DNA from: Cycas panzhihuaensis
Taxonomy: Eukaryota; Cycadophyta
Reading direction: 5' to 3'
NCBI GenBank assembly: GCA_023213395.1
Contig: CM041465.1
Location: 70,873,741 to 70,937,740, forward strand
Length of the DNA stretch: 64,000 nucleotides
Shown here: piece by piece, positions 22,625-33,379 of the stretch
Layout of the letters: each line of letters starts with the position of its first letter
How positions within the stretch are numbered: position 1 is the stretch's first letter
Translations under genes and position numbers: made by a program
The notes under the pieces: generated by a model
What the model was told of the DNA's origin: nothing
The model's database searches: none
The model's input: only the letters and a program-made list of their open reading frames with translations

Positions 22625-23890
22625 GACCATACCAATATCCCTACTAGTAAAAAAATGAAATTGAATAACTAGTTCAAGAGCTCCTAAATGCTAATGCTAT
22701 TAGGGGAAGTAAAAGCACTTTTTCTGCCCCAATGATTTTAGTAAGAAAAAAAGATGGCTTATTTTTCATGTGTGTAGACTACCATGAGCTCAATAAGATA
22801 ACCATCAAGGATAAATTTCTTATACTAGTCATTGATAAACTCTTGGATGAACTCCATGCAGCAACATTCTTCACATCATTAGACTTGTGGTCATGATACC
22901 ATCAAATTAGGATCAAGGTAGAGGATGTTTATAAAACCGTATTTCATACATATGAAGGGCATTATGAATTATTAGTCATGCCATTTAGCTTGACTAATGC
23001 CCCACACACCTTTCAAGGACTCATGAACAAACTCTTTCAGCCTTCCTTAAGGAAGTTCATGTTAGTCTTTTTTATGACATTCTAATCTTCAATTATATAT
23101 GGAAAGACCATCTTTTGCATGTTGATAAGGCATTACAGGCACTTGCAGATAACTAGCTTTATGTAAAAAAATTAAAACATCAATTTGGGCAAATAAAAAT
23201 AGAATATTTGGGCCATATTATCTCGCAAGAAGGAGTCAAGGTGAATCCTAAGAAAATTGTAGTTATCACGAAATGGCCTAAACCCAAAAACATCAAGGGC
23301 CTTCATGGATTCTTAGGAATCATAGGGTATTATTAAAAGTTTATTCAAGGCTATGTAAGGATTGCTTCCTCTTTAATCAACTTTTTAAAAAAGGATTCCT
23401 TTCATTGGAATGATAAGGCCTCTGAAGCATTTGAATACCTAAAGGTGGCTTTAACTACCACACCAGTCCTTGCAACACTAAACTTTATAAAGACCTTCAC
23501 CATTGAATATGATACATCAGGGCTAGGCATTAGAGCAATCTTAATGTAAGAAGGGAAACCTTTGGCCTTTAAAAGTCATCAACTTATACCCAAGGAACAA
23601 GTCAAATCCACCTATGAGAAGGAGATGTTAGAAATTATCCATGAAGTTAGGAAATGACAATAATATTTATTGGGAATATATTTCTAAATAAAAACAGACC
23701 ATGATAGCTTAAAATATTTCTTATCTTAAAGGACAACATCTAAGGAACAATAAAAATGGGTCACCAAAATGTAATCTTTTGACTTGGAAATCATTTATAA
23801 AAAAGGCAAGCATAATATAGCAGTTGATGCTTTATCTCATAAGGAAGAAGGCTTTGCATTATATTCTATCACTAAAATAAATCCCTTTTG
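22625..23890 (+). pseudogene. G2 reverse transcriptase and RNase H, broken
   Basis: RT blocks in order are KKDGLFFMCVDYHELNKITI (about 22750-22808), LLDELHAATFFTSLDL (22843-22890), [18 protein letters not shown] (about 22951-23004) and the catalytic region reading LFYDILIF near 23066-23089, where one Asp of YDD is missing. LGHIISQEGVKVNPKKIV (about 23211-23262) and IKGLHGFLGIIGYY follow. RNase H includes FTIEYDTSGLGI (about 23498-23535), KSTYEKEMLEII and the final KKGKHNIAVDALSH (about 23800-23840). The order and motifs are those of Ty3/gypsy. Confidence 0.93.
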
Positions 23891-23929
23891 GATAGTAGTC
23901 ACCAAGTAAGAATGAGATCAGGACCCCTT

Positions 23930-25110
23930 TATAAATTAGATCATTCAAGACCTTCAAGCTAGAGTAGGGCATTCAACCCATTATACATGGTCTGTAAATA
24001 TTCTCTGGTACAAGAATCAAATATATATATGCCCTCACTCTAGCCTCAATGAGCAAATTTTACATAATGCACATGCCTCTCCAATAGGAGGTCACTTAGG
24101 GTTCCTACAAATATACCACCTCTTAAAATAGTCTTTCTTTTAGAAGGGACAAAAAGGAGATGTAAATAGATATGTTTCCTCATGGGAAATTTATCAACAA
24201 CATAGGATAGAAACAATCAAATCTCTAGGATTGTTGCAACCCCTTCCCATACCAAATTAATGATGGGAAAAAATTTCCATGAACTTCATCATGGGTTTGC
24301 CCAAGTCAAAAGGAAAAGATGCTATATTGGTGGTTATTGATAGGCTAACCAAATATGCTCATTTTTGTGGAATTCAAGCCACATATAAGGTAAAGCAAAT
24401 TGTTGAGATATTTTTAAAGGATATACACAAGTTACATGGCATGCCCAATTGTATAATCAATTATCGAGACCCTAAGTTTACCAACAACTTCTAGATAGAA
24501 CTCTTCCATCTACTTGGTACTAAAATGACAATGAGCTCATCCTACAATCCACAAACAAATGGTCAAACTGAGGTGGTTAATAAGTGCCTTGAAGGATACC
24601 TTCGTTGTTATGCTTCAGATAAGTAGGGCTAGTGGCATCAATGGCTTCCTTTAGCAGAATAATAGTATAATACAACCTATCATGCATTGGTAGGAATGAC
24701 TCTATTCCAAGCATTATATGGCTATGAACCACCCACACTTAAGAACTATGCCATAATTAGTTCTAAGGTTCAAGCAGTTGAGGACCACATCCAACAAACA
24801 AAACATATTCTTAAGCTACTCAAGGAAAAGTTGAACCTTGCATAAAATTGGATGAAACAATAGGCAAATAAAGGGTGAAGTGGATGAGTATTTTAACCAG
24901 GTGACTGGGTATACTTATAGTTGTAACTATATAAGTAGGCATCTCTCAAATATGATGGAAAATATAAATTACAACCTCAATTTTATGGGCCTTACAAAAT
25001 TTTCAAGAAGATTGGTGAAGTTGTATATGCCTTGGACTTACCACCACTATCAAGGATCCATAATATCTTTTATGTTTCATATCTCAAGAGGGTAATTGGG
25101 TAATAAGTAC
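23930..25110 (+). pseudogene. G2 integrase, broken
   Basis: The zinc-binding part has HASPIGGHLGFLQIYHLLK (about 24070-24130). The core is well kept: MNFIMGLPKSKGKDAILVVI (24279-24338), DRLTKYAHF, then KLHGMPNCIINYRDPKFTNN (about 24430-24490) and SSYNPQTNGQTEVVN (24537-24582). The DDE residues in VVIDRL, YRDPKF and QTEVVN are in view. A C-terminal segment (24890-25095) leads to LPPLSRIHNIFYVSYLKR. Stops remain at several positions. Confidence 0.92.
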
Positions 25111-25119
25111 AAGTTCAAA

Positions 25120-25325
25120 TAGAATTATCTATCTTAAATGAGGAGGGGAGCCTTCAACTCATTCCAAAATGTATCATCGACCAAAGAATTCAACATCTAT
25201 GATCTAGGCAAATCATTAATTATCTTATCAAATGGAAATAGCTTCCACGAGAAGATGCAACCTGGGAGAATGAATAATTTGTCCAAGATCACCTTGAGAT
25301 CATCAAGCTTTGAGGGTAAATCTTT
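25120..25325 (+). pseudogene. G2 chromodomain
   Basis: From 25176 the frame reads IDQRIQHL, a stop, SRQIINYLIKWK, a stop, and LPREDATWENE. The YLIKWK...EDATWE pattern is the chromodomain core, with aromatic residues that in active elements contact methylated histone tails and steer integration to heterochromatin. It sits at the end of integrase, as in chromoviruses, and ends about 20 bp before the polypurine tract. Confidence 0.82.
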
Positions 25326-25328
25326 TTT

Positions 25329-25340
25329 AAGGGGGGACTT
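25329..25340 (+). promoter_or_regulatory. G2 polypurine tract
   Basis: AAGGGGGGACTT lies directly before the TGTTAGGG start of the 3' LTR, as expected for plus-strand priming. Confidence 0.8.
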
Positions 25341-25741
25341 TGTTAGGGATCCAACCCCTAACTTACCTTCTCTTATATTCTCTTATGTCTTCTACTTCTT
25401 CTCTCTCTTATATCTTCTACTTCTTCCCTTTTCTTAATATCCTACATGCATACGTAGAAGGTTATGTAGTGGTCATTGAGCACTATATATATATTCATGT
25501 AATATCCCACATGCATAAGGAGGAGGTTGTGTAGTAAGCAATTATCCATATATATATTTATGTAATCTTTAGAGTAAGGTATCTTAAATGTCAATGTTAT
25601 TGCATGTAATTGGGAGGTTTCCCCCTTGAGGGGTATTGCAATACAAGTGCTCTTTTTAGAGTTATTTGTTTATTATATTTATATGGGTTATTTTCTTATT
25701 ATGTTTATGTGCAATTATCATTAAAAAGTGGTATCCTACCA
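25341..25741 (+). repeat. G2 3' LTR
   Basis: TGTTAGGGATCC opens and GGTATCCTACCA closes this 401-bp LTR. It keeps both TG and CA ends. Its last ~58 bp recur at 25842-25899. Confidence 0.9.
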
Positions 25742-25990
25742 ATCATCTTCAAAGATTTTTAAGCGGTTAATGTTATCTAGTACTAATGCTCTAGTGATTA
25801 TCCCAACTTGATATTGCTCACTAGTTGAGTCATGATTTTTTGGAGTTATTTGCTTATTATGTTTATGTACAATTATCATTAAGGAGTGGTATCCTACTAA
25901 TCATCTTCAAAGATTTTTAAGTGGTTAATGTTATCTAGTATTAATACTCTAGTGATTATCCCAACTTGATATTGCTCATTAGTTGAGTCA
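25685..25990. repeat. Tandem duplication across LTR end and G1 flank, ~157-bp period
   Basis: Copy 1 (25685-25836) and copy 2 (25842-25990) each contain the tail of the G2 LTR followed by the G1 connector starting ATCATCTTCAAAG. The junction LTR-CCTACYA/ATCAT is present twice. Copy 2 then continues into intact G1 sequence. Confidence 0.88.
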
Positions 25991-26430
25991 TGATCTATAT
26001 CTAGAAGAGAAGCTACAATAGCTAGAGAATTAACTAAGTAGTTCTTTTTCTTGAGGATGTGCTTAATTAAACATATTCCAAGTCCTTAAGCAAATCCTAT
26101 ATTCATTTTCTATAATTCTTCAACCTCTCATACCTCGTAGAGTATAAATTTTTGATTTACCTTACCACAAACTTATAATCTTCTTGGACATGTAGCATTC
26201 TAATCATCATGCTTAATACCTTCTAAATGCCCAATATTAAGGATTCATATTCTATAATATTATTTTTATAGTAAAAAACTAATGTATGAGAAAATAGAAA
26301 TATTTATCCATAAGGATCATGGATAACAATTCTAACTACAATTTTAGTCTTGGACTTGGTTGTGTCAAAATTGAGGGTCTAAACTAGATATTTTCTTTTT
26401 TCCTCTACACATTATTTCTCTTCTTTATTT
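25900..26430 (-). pseudogene. G1 first RNase H-like domain, broken
   Basis: On the minus strand from about 26400 the frame reads LNFDTTKSKTKIVVRIVIHD, then FYYKNNIIEYESLILGI (about 26290-26240), then LHVQEDYKFVV and KNLYSTRYERLKNYRK. First Asp, Glu and second Asp of an RNase H fold are all recognisable. It precedes the RT of the same element. Gypsy polyproteins of this group with such an upstream domain exist in plants, from memory. A few stops (Gln or Trp positions) break it. Confidence 0.75.
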
Positions 26431-26885
26431 ATAGGTAGGCATCAATAATCTTAGTTAAGACTCTATAGGTCCCTATTCCACTTAGATCATATGAAATACC
26501 ATAGTGCTTATCTCTTATGTTTTGCATAGGATCTGATGATCTATCTTCACTAGGAAGAGTAATTAAATCTTTATTGATTAGGAATGTAATTTGCCATCCT
26601 AATATTTAGTACAACACTTGTTTTATAGACCCAAAGTCCTCTAATAAGCATTCCATAAATTAGAGACATGTCTACTACCATTACAATATGATTATAGAAA
26701 TATTAAAATATATAGACATATTAATTATGGAGTTCTTAATCTTCCTCATAGTAAGTACTACTTTAAAATCTAAAGAATGAGTATGTTATTTAGTTATACT
26801 AAACTTTAAACTTAAGGACTTAATTACTATATAATATAAAAATATATTAAAATTGATATCATACATGGGAAGGATAGACCCTAAT
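26431..26885. other. Probable G1 remainder, no domain seen
   Basis: AT-rich sequence upstream of the G1 RNase H. I could not recognise protease or gag. It ends near the left end of C7. Confidence 0.4.
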
Positions 26886-27154
26886 ATTTTTAGGAATTTT
26901 TTTTTTTACTAAATAAGTTAATTCATCTCTTATTCATTAAAACTTCATTCTTATTACAATACATAACTTAATGTATAAATACAACCTTAAAAGGGATATT
27001 TATAGTCTAACAATTGATACATGTGAGGAATGATGAGTAACTCCCAAATGACTCATCATTCTTACATTTAAATAAAGAATAAGTAAAAGTATAATGCTAA
27101 GGGGGAGGCTCATAACTATACATTATAAACCAATATAAACATTAATGGTTAACA
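26886..27154 (-). repeat. C7 3' LTR (left end approximate)
   Basis: On the minus strand TGTTAACCATTAATG begins at 27154 right after the purine run AAGGGAGAG. The other end was set at the A/T-rich tract near 26886 and is uncertain, since no second LTR is present. Confidence 0.6.
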
Positions 27155-27174
27155 CTCTCCCTTAATGTTTACTT

Positions 27175-27600
27175 CATTTATTTAGACACCTAAACCATCC
27201 TTGAAAATCTAAAATTTATTTTATGCTTATGTCTTGGTAAAGATGTCATCCAATTATTCTTTCATTTGCTTGTACACCATTTCAATCACTCTATTTTAAA
27301 TCAGTTCACAAATAAAGGGTTTGGTATAAGCATAGAACATGAAGTTCTTTATAGTCTTTAATGTACTTTTATTATCACAGTACAATACAGTTGGTCCTAA
27401 TTGATGTAGTTCCATATCTCCTAGAATTTGTCATAACCATATAATTTAAGTAGCTATTGCAACTACAAAATTATACTCTACTTCAATTGAGGATAAAATA
27501 ATATTTGATTACTCTTACTCCATATAATGATAATTGACCTTAAACTAAAATAGTATCTAGAAGTCAACCTCATGATTTTGACACCTTTAGACCAATTAAT
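27175..27600 (-). pseudogene. C7 RNase H, C-terminal half
   Basis: The minus strand gives LSSIEVEYNFVVAIAT (about 27490-27440), then VLYCDNKSTLKTIKNFMFYA (about 27385-27325) and LDDIFTKT near 27245. These are the copia RNase H blocks with EAEY-like and CDN motifs. The N-terminal half is on the far side of C4, at 40362-40560. C4 cut it within a short stretch before the DW-type motif. Confidence 0.88.
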
Positions 27601-27605
27601 TATGA

Positions 27606-27790
27606 AGTTAAGGGTAATGTTTTATCTAGGCATTTTAATACCACTTCATAATGTACTATTGAGGGTCATATGTCTCATCTGATGATAAGTAGTAGACATG
27701 CATTAAGTCTTGCTTAAGTCTCATACTCATTGTATCATATTTATAGAGGGTTTACCCTCATTAGTAGACATTGATTTAAGACTTCTTATA
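27606..27790 (+). repeat. C4 5' LTR
   Basis: It aligns with the 3' LTR along all 185 bp from GTTAAGGGTAATGTTTTATC to the end. TG and CA ends have decayed (AG start, TA end). A TATA-like TTTATAGAGGG lies near 27738. Confidence 0.9.
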
Positions 27791-27802
27791 TGGTATCAAA
27801 GT
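27791..27802 (+). promoter_or_regulatory. C4 primer binding site
   Basis: TGGTATCAAAGT directly follows the 5' LTR and matches the initiator-Met-tRNA type primer site. Confidence 0.9.
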
Positions 27803-28491
27803 AGGGACTAATCACCTCTTTAAAAGCAAAACTGAGTAGAGATTCTAGACAAAGAGATAAGTTTGGTTTCTAAGATGAACTGAAGGTAATTAATCTAGTA
27901 GATAAAACCTCTAATAAATAAAGTGAAAGGCAAATAGTTTAGAAGCAATTCAAAGGCAAAGTACATAGACTATATACATACTATATGTATAAGAAAAATT
28001 TACTGCATAGACTATGTACAAACTGTATAGACTATCAACTTTCTCCAATGGCATAATTGAAGATAAGTAAGTTTTTGAGGTGTTTTGGCCATTTTTCTGA
28101 GGACAAGGATTTGAAAATAATTTCACCAATTTCTTCTTTTCTACTATAAATCTCTAGTTAATATTTATTATAAATTAATCCTCTCTTTATTATTGTTCTT
28201 TTAATACTAGATTTGAAATCTTTCATGAATTTTTTTTTTAAGTTTGAAGCATTTTCCCTCAAAAAACCTAGTTGCTAGTTTGAGCTTATTTCTTAGTTTC
28301 TATTTAGTCTAGTCAATTTTTTGAAAACCTAATTTTAGATCTATGATCCTCATGTCAAGAGCCTCATTTTAGATCCCTTCTTTTTGAAATCTATATGCTT
28401 GTGAATTTTTATATTTATTTATACATCGTATGGCCATATGGCTTGAAAACTTAGTATTTCTATCTTCTCTCCTTGTTATAACAAATTCAAC
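27803..28491 (+). other. C4 leader
   Basis: AT-rich untranslated stretch between the primer site and the gag start. No domain or conserved structure was recognised. Confidence 0.6.
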
Positions 28492-29300
28492 ATGGACTAA
28501 TCTATTATAACATTTCTTGAAGTAGACAATTTAACAAAAACCAATTTCAACATATGGAAAATTAAGATTTAAGGTCTTATTAAATACAAAATTATAATTG
28601 GAGAGAAAAAAGTACCTTCAAATATTATTGACCAGTTAAATTAAGAAGAGAGGAATAATAATATTATAACTATACTTAAACTCTTAATTTCAAACTCCCT
28701 TCTGACATATGTAGATGGTGTTAAAAAATTCTCTAAAATTTAGAAAATAATATCTTCATTATTTACTCAGAAAAATGAGGCAAGGGTAATTGCTCTCATA
28801 GAGGAGGTTTACACACTGAAAATGAGAGAATATTAGTTAGTCTTTGATTTTGTTGCTATAGGAGATAAAATAACTTACACAGAGTTGGTTCATTTTGTGT
28901 TAAATAAATTGCCCAAGTCATACAATAATATGGTCAACATGCTGATAGGAGGAGGACAAACCATAACAATGACCTTTGAAGCTCTCATAGGACATATGCT
29001 AAGTCAAGAACAAAGGAATAAGAGATATGAAGAGGGTGTAGAAATAGAAGAAGCACTTGTATCTAAGCTTAATATAAGAGGTAGAGAATAAGGATAACAT
29101 AATCTTTGTGCACGTGGAAGAACACCGACATTCATAAGAGGATGATGGTCAAATGAGAGAGGCAAAGTAAGGTCCCCTCCATTAAGTGATTTAAGAATTA
29201 GCTTCAACTATGGGAAATTGAGACATTTCTCAAGCAACTATAAATCCTTTAATGTTTCCTACTACTAGGAGTAATCCAAACATTTTCTATTTTAGTGCCC
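28492..29300 (+). pseudogene. C4 gag, broken
   Basis: The ATG at 28492 opens a frame with FLEVDNLTKTNFNIWKIKI, the N-terminal copia gag pattern. It continues through ARVIALIEEVYTLKM to ELVHFVLNKLPKSYNNMVNM (28879-28938) and a Gln/Arg-rich end, with several stops. An open part spans 28885-29091. The zinc knuckle near 29195-29235 reads FNYGKLRHFSSNYKS; the His stays and the Cys are Tyr or other residues. It belongs to a copia lineage different from families A and B. Confidence 0.85.
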
Positions 29301-29379
29301 ACAAAGGCATACTAAAATTCATAGAGAGAAGTAGATATTAGGACACTACAATAAGGAGTAGGACATGGTAGAAGTTGAA

Positions 29380-30955
29380 GTCAAGACTACCTTTGTGGTT
29401 GCCCTAGCTACAAGTAGTAGAGAAATAGAAGACTAGTATGCTAACTTAGGAGATTCTAACTATATGATTCGAATGAAGGAATGGTTTGAAATTTTAAAAC
29501 CATACATATTCAATAGATTAGTTGAGCTAAGAGATAATTTCCCTCTTCGCATAAAGGGATAGAAATAATTTCTATTGAAATTGATAGAAAATTTCAAAGA
29601 ATTATAATGTTCTCTTTGTGCGTAGGATTTAAAAGAACTTATTACAAGTCTCTTAATTAAGCAAAAAGAAACTAAGAACTATATTTGATGAAAATAGCCA
29701 TTATTCCATTTTAGATATGAAAAGAAATGGCATTATAATAGCAAAAGGAATAGAGTGCAATAATCTTTATAAGTTGCTCTCTACTCCTATTCTACCTAGT
29801 AAAGGTCCTATTATGTTTGCACCTGATGTAAATTCACTTACTATATTAAGCAATGTTGATAATGAAATATGGCATTTGAAGTATGGAAACATCTCACATA
29901 ATAGGCTAGATCTAGTAAAAAATTTAAAAATGATGAATGGACTGCCAAACATATCCTTTAATTCTTTTATATGCAAACACTATATGTAGGGAAAACAACA
30001 TAGGACTCCTTTCTTAAAAGGCACATGGCATGTGTAGAATAAGCTAAAATTAATTTACTCCAATATTTATGGTCCTATCATACCCAACTTAGTAAATGAT
30101 ACTTGATATTTTCTTACTTTCATTAATGGTTTTTCCATAAAGACATAGATTTACTTTTATCTAGAAAATTAGAGGTGCTTGACTATTTCAAAGAATTTAA
30201 AATAGAAGTAAAATTAAAAAAAAAAAAAAAAAATCAAATATATTTGCTCTAATGGTGGAGACAAATATATATCAAAGGAATTCCTCCATTTTTGTAAAAT
30301 TCATGGAATTCGTAGATAAGTAACAATACCTTACTCACCATAGTAAAAAATAATGTAGCATAAAGGATGAATAGGATAATTTTAGAGATGGTTGATACCT
30401 AACACATGATAGACAAATCACTAAAATATACTTGATAGAAGCTATCGATATTATAATCTACTTAATAAATAATAGTTTGACATAGGCACTACATAAAGTC
30501 ACACCTAAAGAAGCATGGATTGGATAAAAAATAGATGTAAGTAACCTCAAAGTCTTTGGTTGTAAAGCTTATGTTCATATTCTAAATAAGAAATAAACCA
30601 ATATTGACAGTAAAAATATAGAGTATATAATGGTAAGTTATAGTAATCACTTGAATGCCTACAGGTATATATATCTAAAAACTAATAAGATTTATATTAG
30701 TAGAGATATAGTATTCAACGAAAGTATAGATAATAATATGATATTATATTAAGAGATAGAGACGACAACTAACACCTCTCTGAGACTCAACTTAATTCAA
30801 TTAAATGAAGAATTAGAAATCACCACAGAATATGTTGACTCAATGAGTGAATTTCCTAAAGATAGGCCACCTAACAACAATTAGATAAGTGGCTCTAAGA
30901 ACAAAGAATCATACAAGAAGAATTAAGTTCTAAGAAGATACCAAAATGGTATCTT
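29380..30955 (+). pseudogene. C4 protease, GAG-pre-integrase and integrase, broken
   Basis: A protease remnant (YANLGDSNYMIRMKEWF, about 29437-29490) has Asn at the catalytic Asp position. The pre-integrase segment is open at 29717-29989, with NEIWHLKYGNISHNRLDLVK (29857-29920) and FICKHYM. The integrase begins near 30045 with KLIYSNIYGPIIPN and TFINGFSIKT. An A run (30216-30233) interrupts it. The rest to 30955 is poorly kept, with NVA-RMNRIILEMVD near 30350. C5 cuts C4 after this region. Confidence 0.78.
30951..30955. repeat. Left target-site copy of C5 (ATCTT)
   Basis: ATCTT directly precedes the C5 end TGAAAGAGG; the same five bases follow the other end at 38554-38558. Confidence 0.95.
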
Positions 30956-31266
30956 TGAAAGAGGGATGTATCTAGGGAATAAATCACTCACATGTAAACA
31001 ATGGAAATGGAGAATGAAAAAGAGATAAAACAAGATATGAGAGAAAGCTTGGAGGTGAGAATGAATAATAACTCCCTCATTGAGATTTCACCTTTTATTA
31101 TTGAAGGTGAGAATTAGGGTTATGATTTTCTTGCCTAATGACATGAAACTAAAATTACATCTAAATGTATATAAAGCATATTTAACTAAGAGACTAATGC
31201 TAATAATATATCCTAAGGTCATGTAATTAATCTACACAAATAACCTTGACATATTAACCTCTTTCA
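30956..31266 (-). repeat. C5 3' LTR
   Basis: TGAAAGAGGGATGTATCTAG at the left and ACCTCTTTCA at the right end. 311 bp, the same length as the other C5 LTR. Confidence 0.95.
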
Positions 31267-31280
31267 ATCCCCCCTTAATG
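31267..31280 (-). promoter_or_regulatory. C5 polypurine tract
   Basis: Plus-strand ATCCCCCCTTAATG is AAGGGGGGAT on the coding strand, directly before the 3' LTR. Confidence 0.85.
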
Positions 31281-31349
31281 GTGGAAGGTCATTTTGAGAA
31301 AATCTATTCTATAAGGTCTTCATTTGAGCCTCATTATTACATTGAAATT

Positions 31350-31730
31350 CTAAATAACACTTTTATGGAAAACCCCTCATGGGGAATAAAAACCCACAAA
31401 CTTTCTAAGATCTATAGCCCCTTTTATAAATCAAAATGGCTAAGGTAGATCTTTGGTATAGCCTAATAGCCAAGCAACTTAAATGTGTAGCTTAATCTGC
31501 TGAGTCTCCATATACTGTTTAGTCATCCCCTATGCCCTTTTAGGTTTCCATAGATTTTAATTTTCTAAAACTAGTACAACCCTTATCCTTTCGTGCCCAC
31601 ATGGGATTTTCAAAAATAGGATAGAGCAAAGACTTACTCTTATTCTTCCATGCCTACAAGGGATTTTCATAAAGAGAATAGAGTATGATGATTTTGTTAC
31701 CATCTTCTTTGATCAGTTAAAGATAGAGGC
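31350..31730 (-). repeat. C5 3' UTR with family A repeat module
   Basis: Two units related to those in C1 lie at 31581-31618 and 31637-31673. A hairpin core with CCCCATGAGGGG on the coding strand lies at about 31383-31394, near the polypurine tract. Confidence 0.75.
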
Positions 31731-31739
31731 CCTAAGGCT

Positions 31740-33240
31740 GAACTGCCTTCAAAACTGTTTAAACTTCACCTTTTATAGTTGTTTGGTGAAGATATCAACC
31801 ACTTGATCTACTGTGGGGTAGTATTCTAGTTGAATTACTCTGTCATGAACAAGTTCTCTAATCCTTTAGACTTTCATACTTATGTGTTTGATATGATCGT
31901 GAAATACAAGATTTTCTACCATGCAGATTGCTGATTGATTATCCACATAAAGACTCGTAGGACTTGTTTGAGTGATATTCAATGTTTCCAATAATTTTCT
32001 CAACCATATCACCTCTTTACTAGTCTTAGAAGTAGCAATGTATTCAACTTTGATAGTTGAATCTACAAGTATCTTCTGCCATCTAGATCTCTATGATATT
32101 GGTGTTGTTCCAAGAAACGTTACACACTTAGACGTAGATCTTCCTATATCTTTATCTCCTGCAAAGTCTGATTCTATATACACAGAAAGCTTGAAGTCTG
32201 AATTAGGTTCATATAATAAACCATATTTGTTGGTCATCTTAAGGTATCTCAACACTCATACTACTGCCTGCTAATAATTTTACTTAGGATTTGTCATGTA
32301 ACAAGTAAGAATATCGATAGAGCATGCAATATCTAGTCTTGTATTAATAGTGTAGATGAGACTACCTATAAGTTTCCCATAGAGTGTTGCATCTGCCTCC
32401 CTAGTGTTACCATCAACTGAGAGTTTGGTATTAGGGTCCATAGATAAAACCACTGGTTGAGCATCTTCTAACTAAAATTTGGTTAGAAGATCGTTGATGT
32501 ATTTTTCTTGGGAGAGAAAAAATTTTCTATTCTTTTGTATTACTTCAATTCCTAAGTAATATTTCATCAAACAGAGGTCAGACATTTTAAACATTTTGTT
32601 AAGGTCCTTTTTCAACTGGATTATTACCTGTTCACTATTACCCATTACTACCATGTCATCTATAAAGATTATGAGATAAGTGACTTTATCCTTATGGTGC
32701 TTGATGAATAATATTGCATCAATATCTTGGTAGTCACAAACCTTGTATCCAAGTTATATAATTCTTTTAGACAACTTGGCAAACCAAGCACGAGGGGCTT
32801 GTTTAAGGCTATACAAGGACTTTCTGAGCCTGTAAACCTTATGCTCTTAACCTTCGATCTCATATCCTTCTGGTTGAGCCATATAAATTTCTTCTTCAAG
32901 ATCTCCATTGAGAAATGTGGTCTTAATATCGAGTTGGTGGATTTTCCATCCCTGTTGAGTAGCCAAGGCCACAAGAGTTCTAATTATAGGCCACTTGGTT
33001 GTAGGTGCAAAGGCTTCAGTGTAGTCAATGCCTTCCCTTTGTGTAAATCCTTTAGCTACCAACCTCACCTTATGTTTTTTAAAGGTGCCATCTGATCTAT
33101 ATTTGTTTTTGAACACTCATTTATTTTGAACTACCTTTCTACCAAGTGGTATATCAATGAGCTCTCATGTACTATTCTTGATACGAGATTGGTACTCTTC
33201 ATTCATGAAATTTCTCCAAGCTGCATACTTTATAGCTTCT
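31740..33240 (-). pseudogene. C5 reverse transcriptase and RNase H
   Basis: The RT is open over long runs: 33116-32847 with KKHKVRLVAKGFTQREGIDY and [20 protein letters not shown], and 32654-32472. The catalytic box reads LIIFIDDMVVMG (about 32680-32645) with both Asp. One frame change and stops lie near 32847-32840 and beyond. RNase H spans about 32470-31750, with the EYIATSKTSKEVIWLRKLL and LYVDNQSAIWM blocks and DQVVDIFTK at the end. This copy reads Trp and Gln at positions where C1 has stops. Confidence 0.93.
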
Positions 33241-33379
33241 TGGTATGTTAGAGGCTCTTCATTAAGAGTAAGGTGGAGTTCTGTCAGTTCAAGCTTAGTA
33301 TATAATGATTCTTGCATCCTTACTTTATGGGCACTTTGAGTTCCAAATTTTCCCATCTCATCTGGTCGTATGTCCTTAT

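Larger units (their letters stand above)
19645..25741 (+). mobile_element. G2: decayed Ty3/gypsy chromovirus
   Basis: Two related LTRs (19645-20026, 25341-25741) flank a primer site, leader, gag, protease, RT, RNase H, integrase and a chromodomain, in the gypsy order. The chromodomain makes it a chromovirus. The element lies in the connector of G1 on the opposite strand. There is no matching 5-bp target-site duplication; the flanks are rearranged. Every domain is recognisable, but frame changes and stops are dense. Confidence 0.93.
16120..26885 (-). mobile_element. G1: decayed Tat-like Ty3/gypsy element, split by G2
   Basis: G1 is read on the minus strand from 26885 down to 25900, then from 19644 down to about 16190. 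The domain order is RNase H-like, connector, RT, RNase H, integrase. The connector occurs on both sides of G2, which proves the two parts belong together. RT before integrase is the gypsy order. Neither gag, protease nor LTRs were identified; the 5' part is cut near 26885 where C7 begins. Both ends are approximate. Confidence 0.8.
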
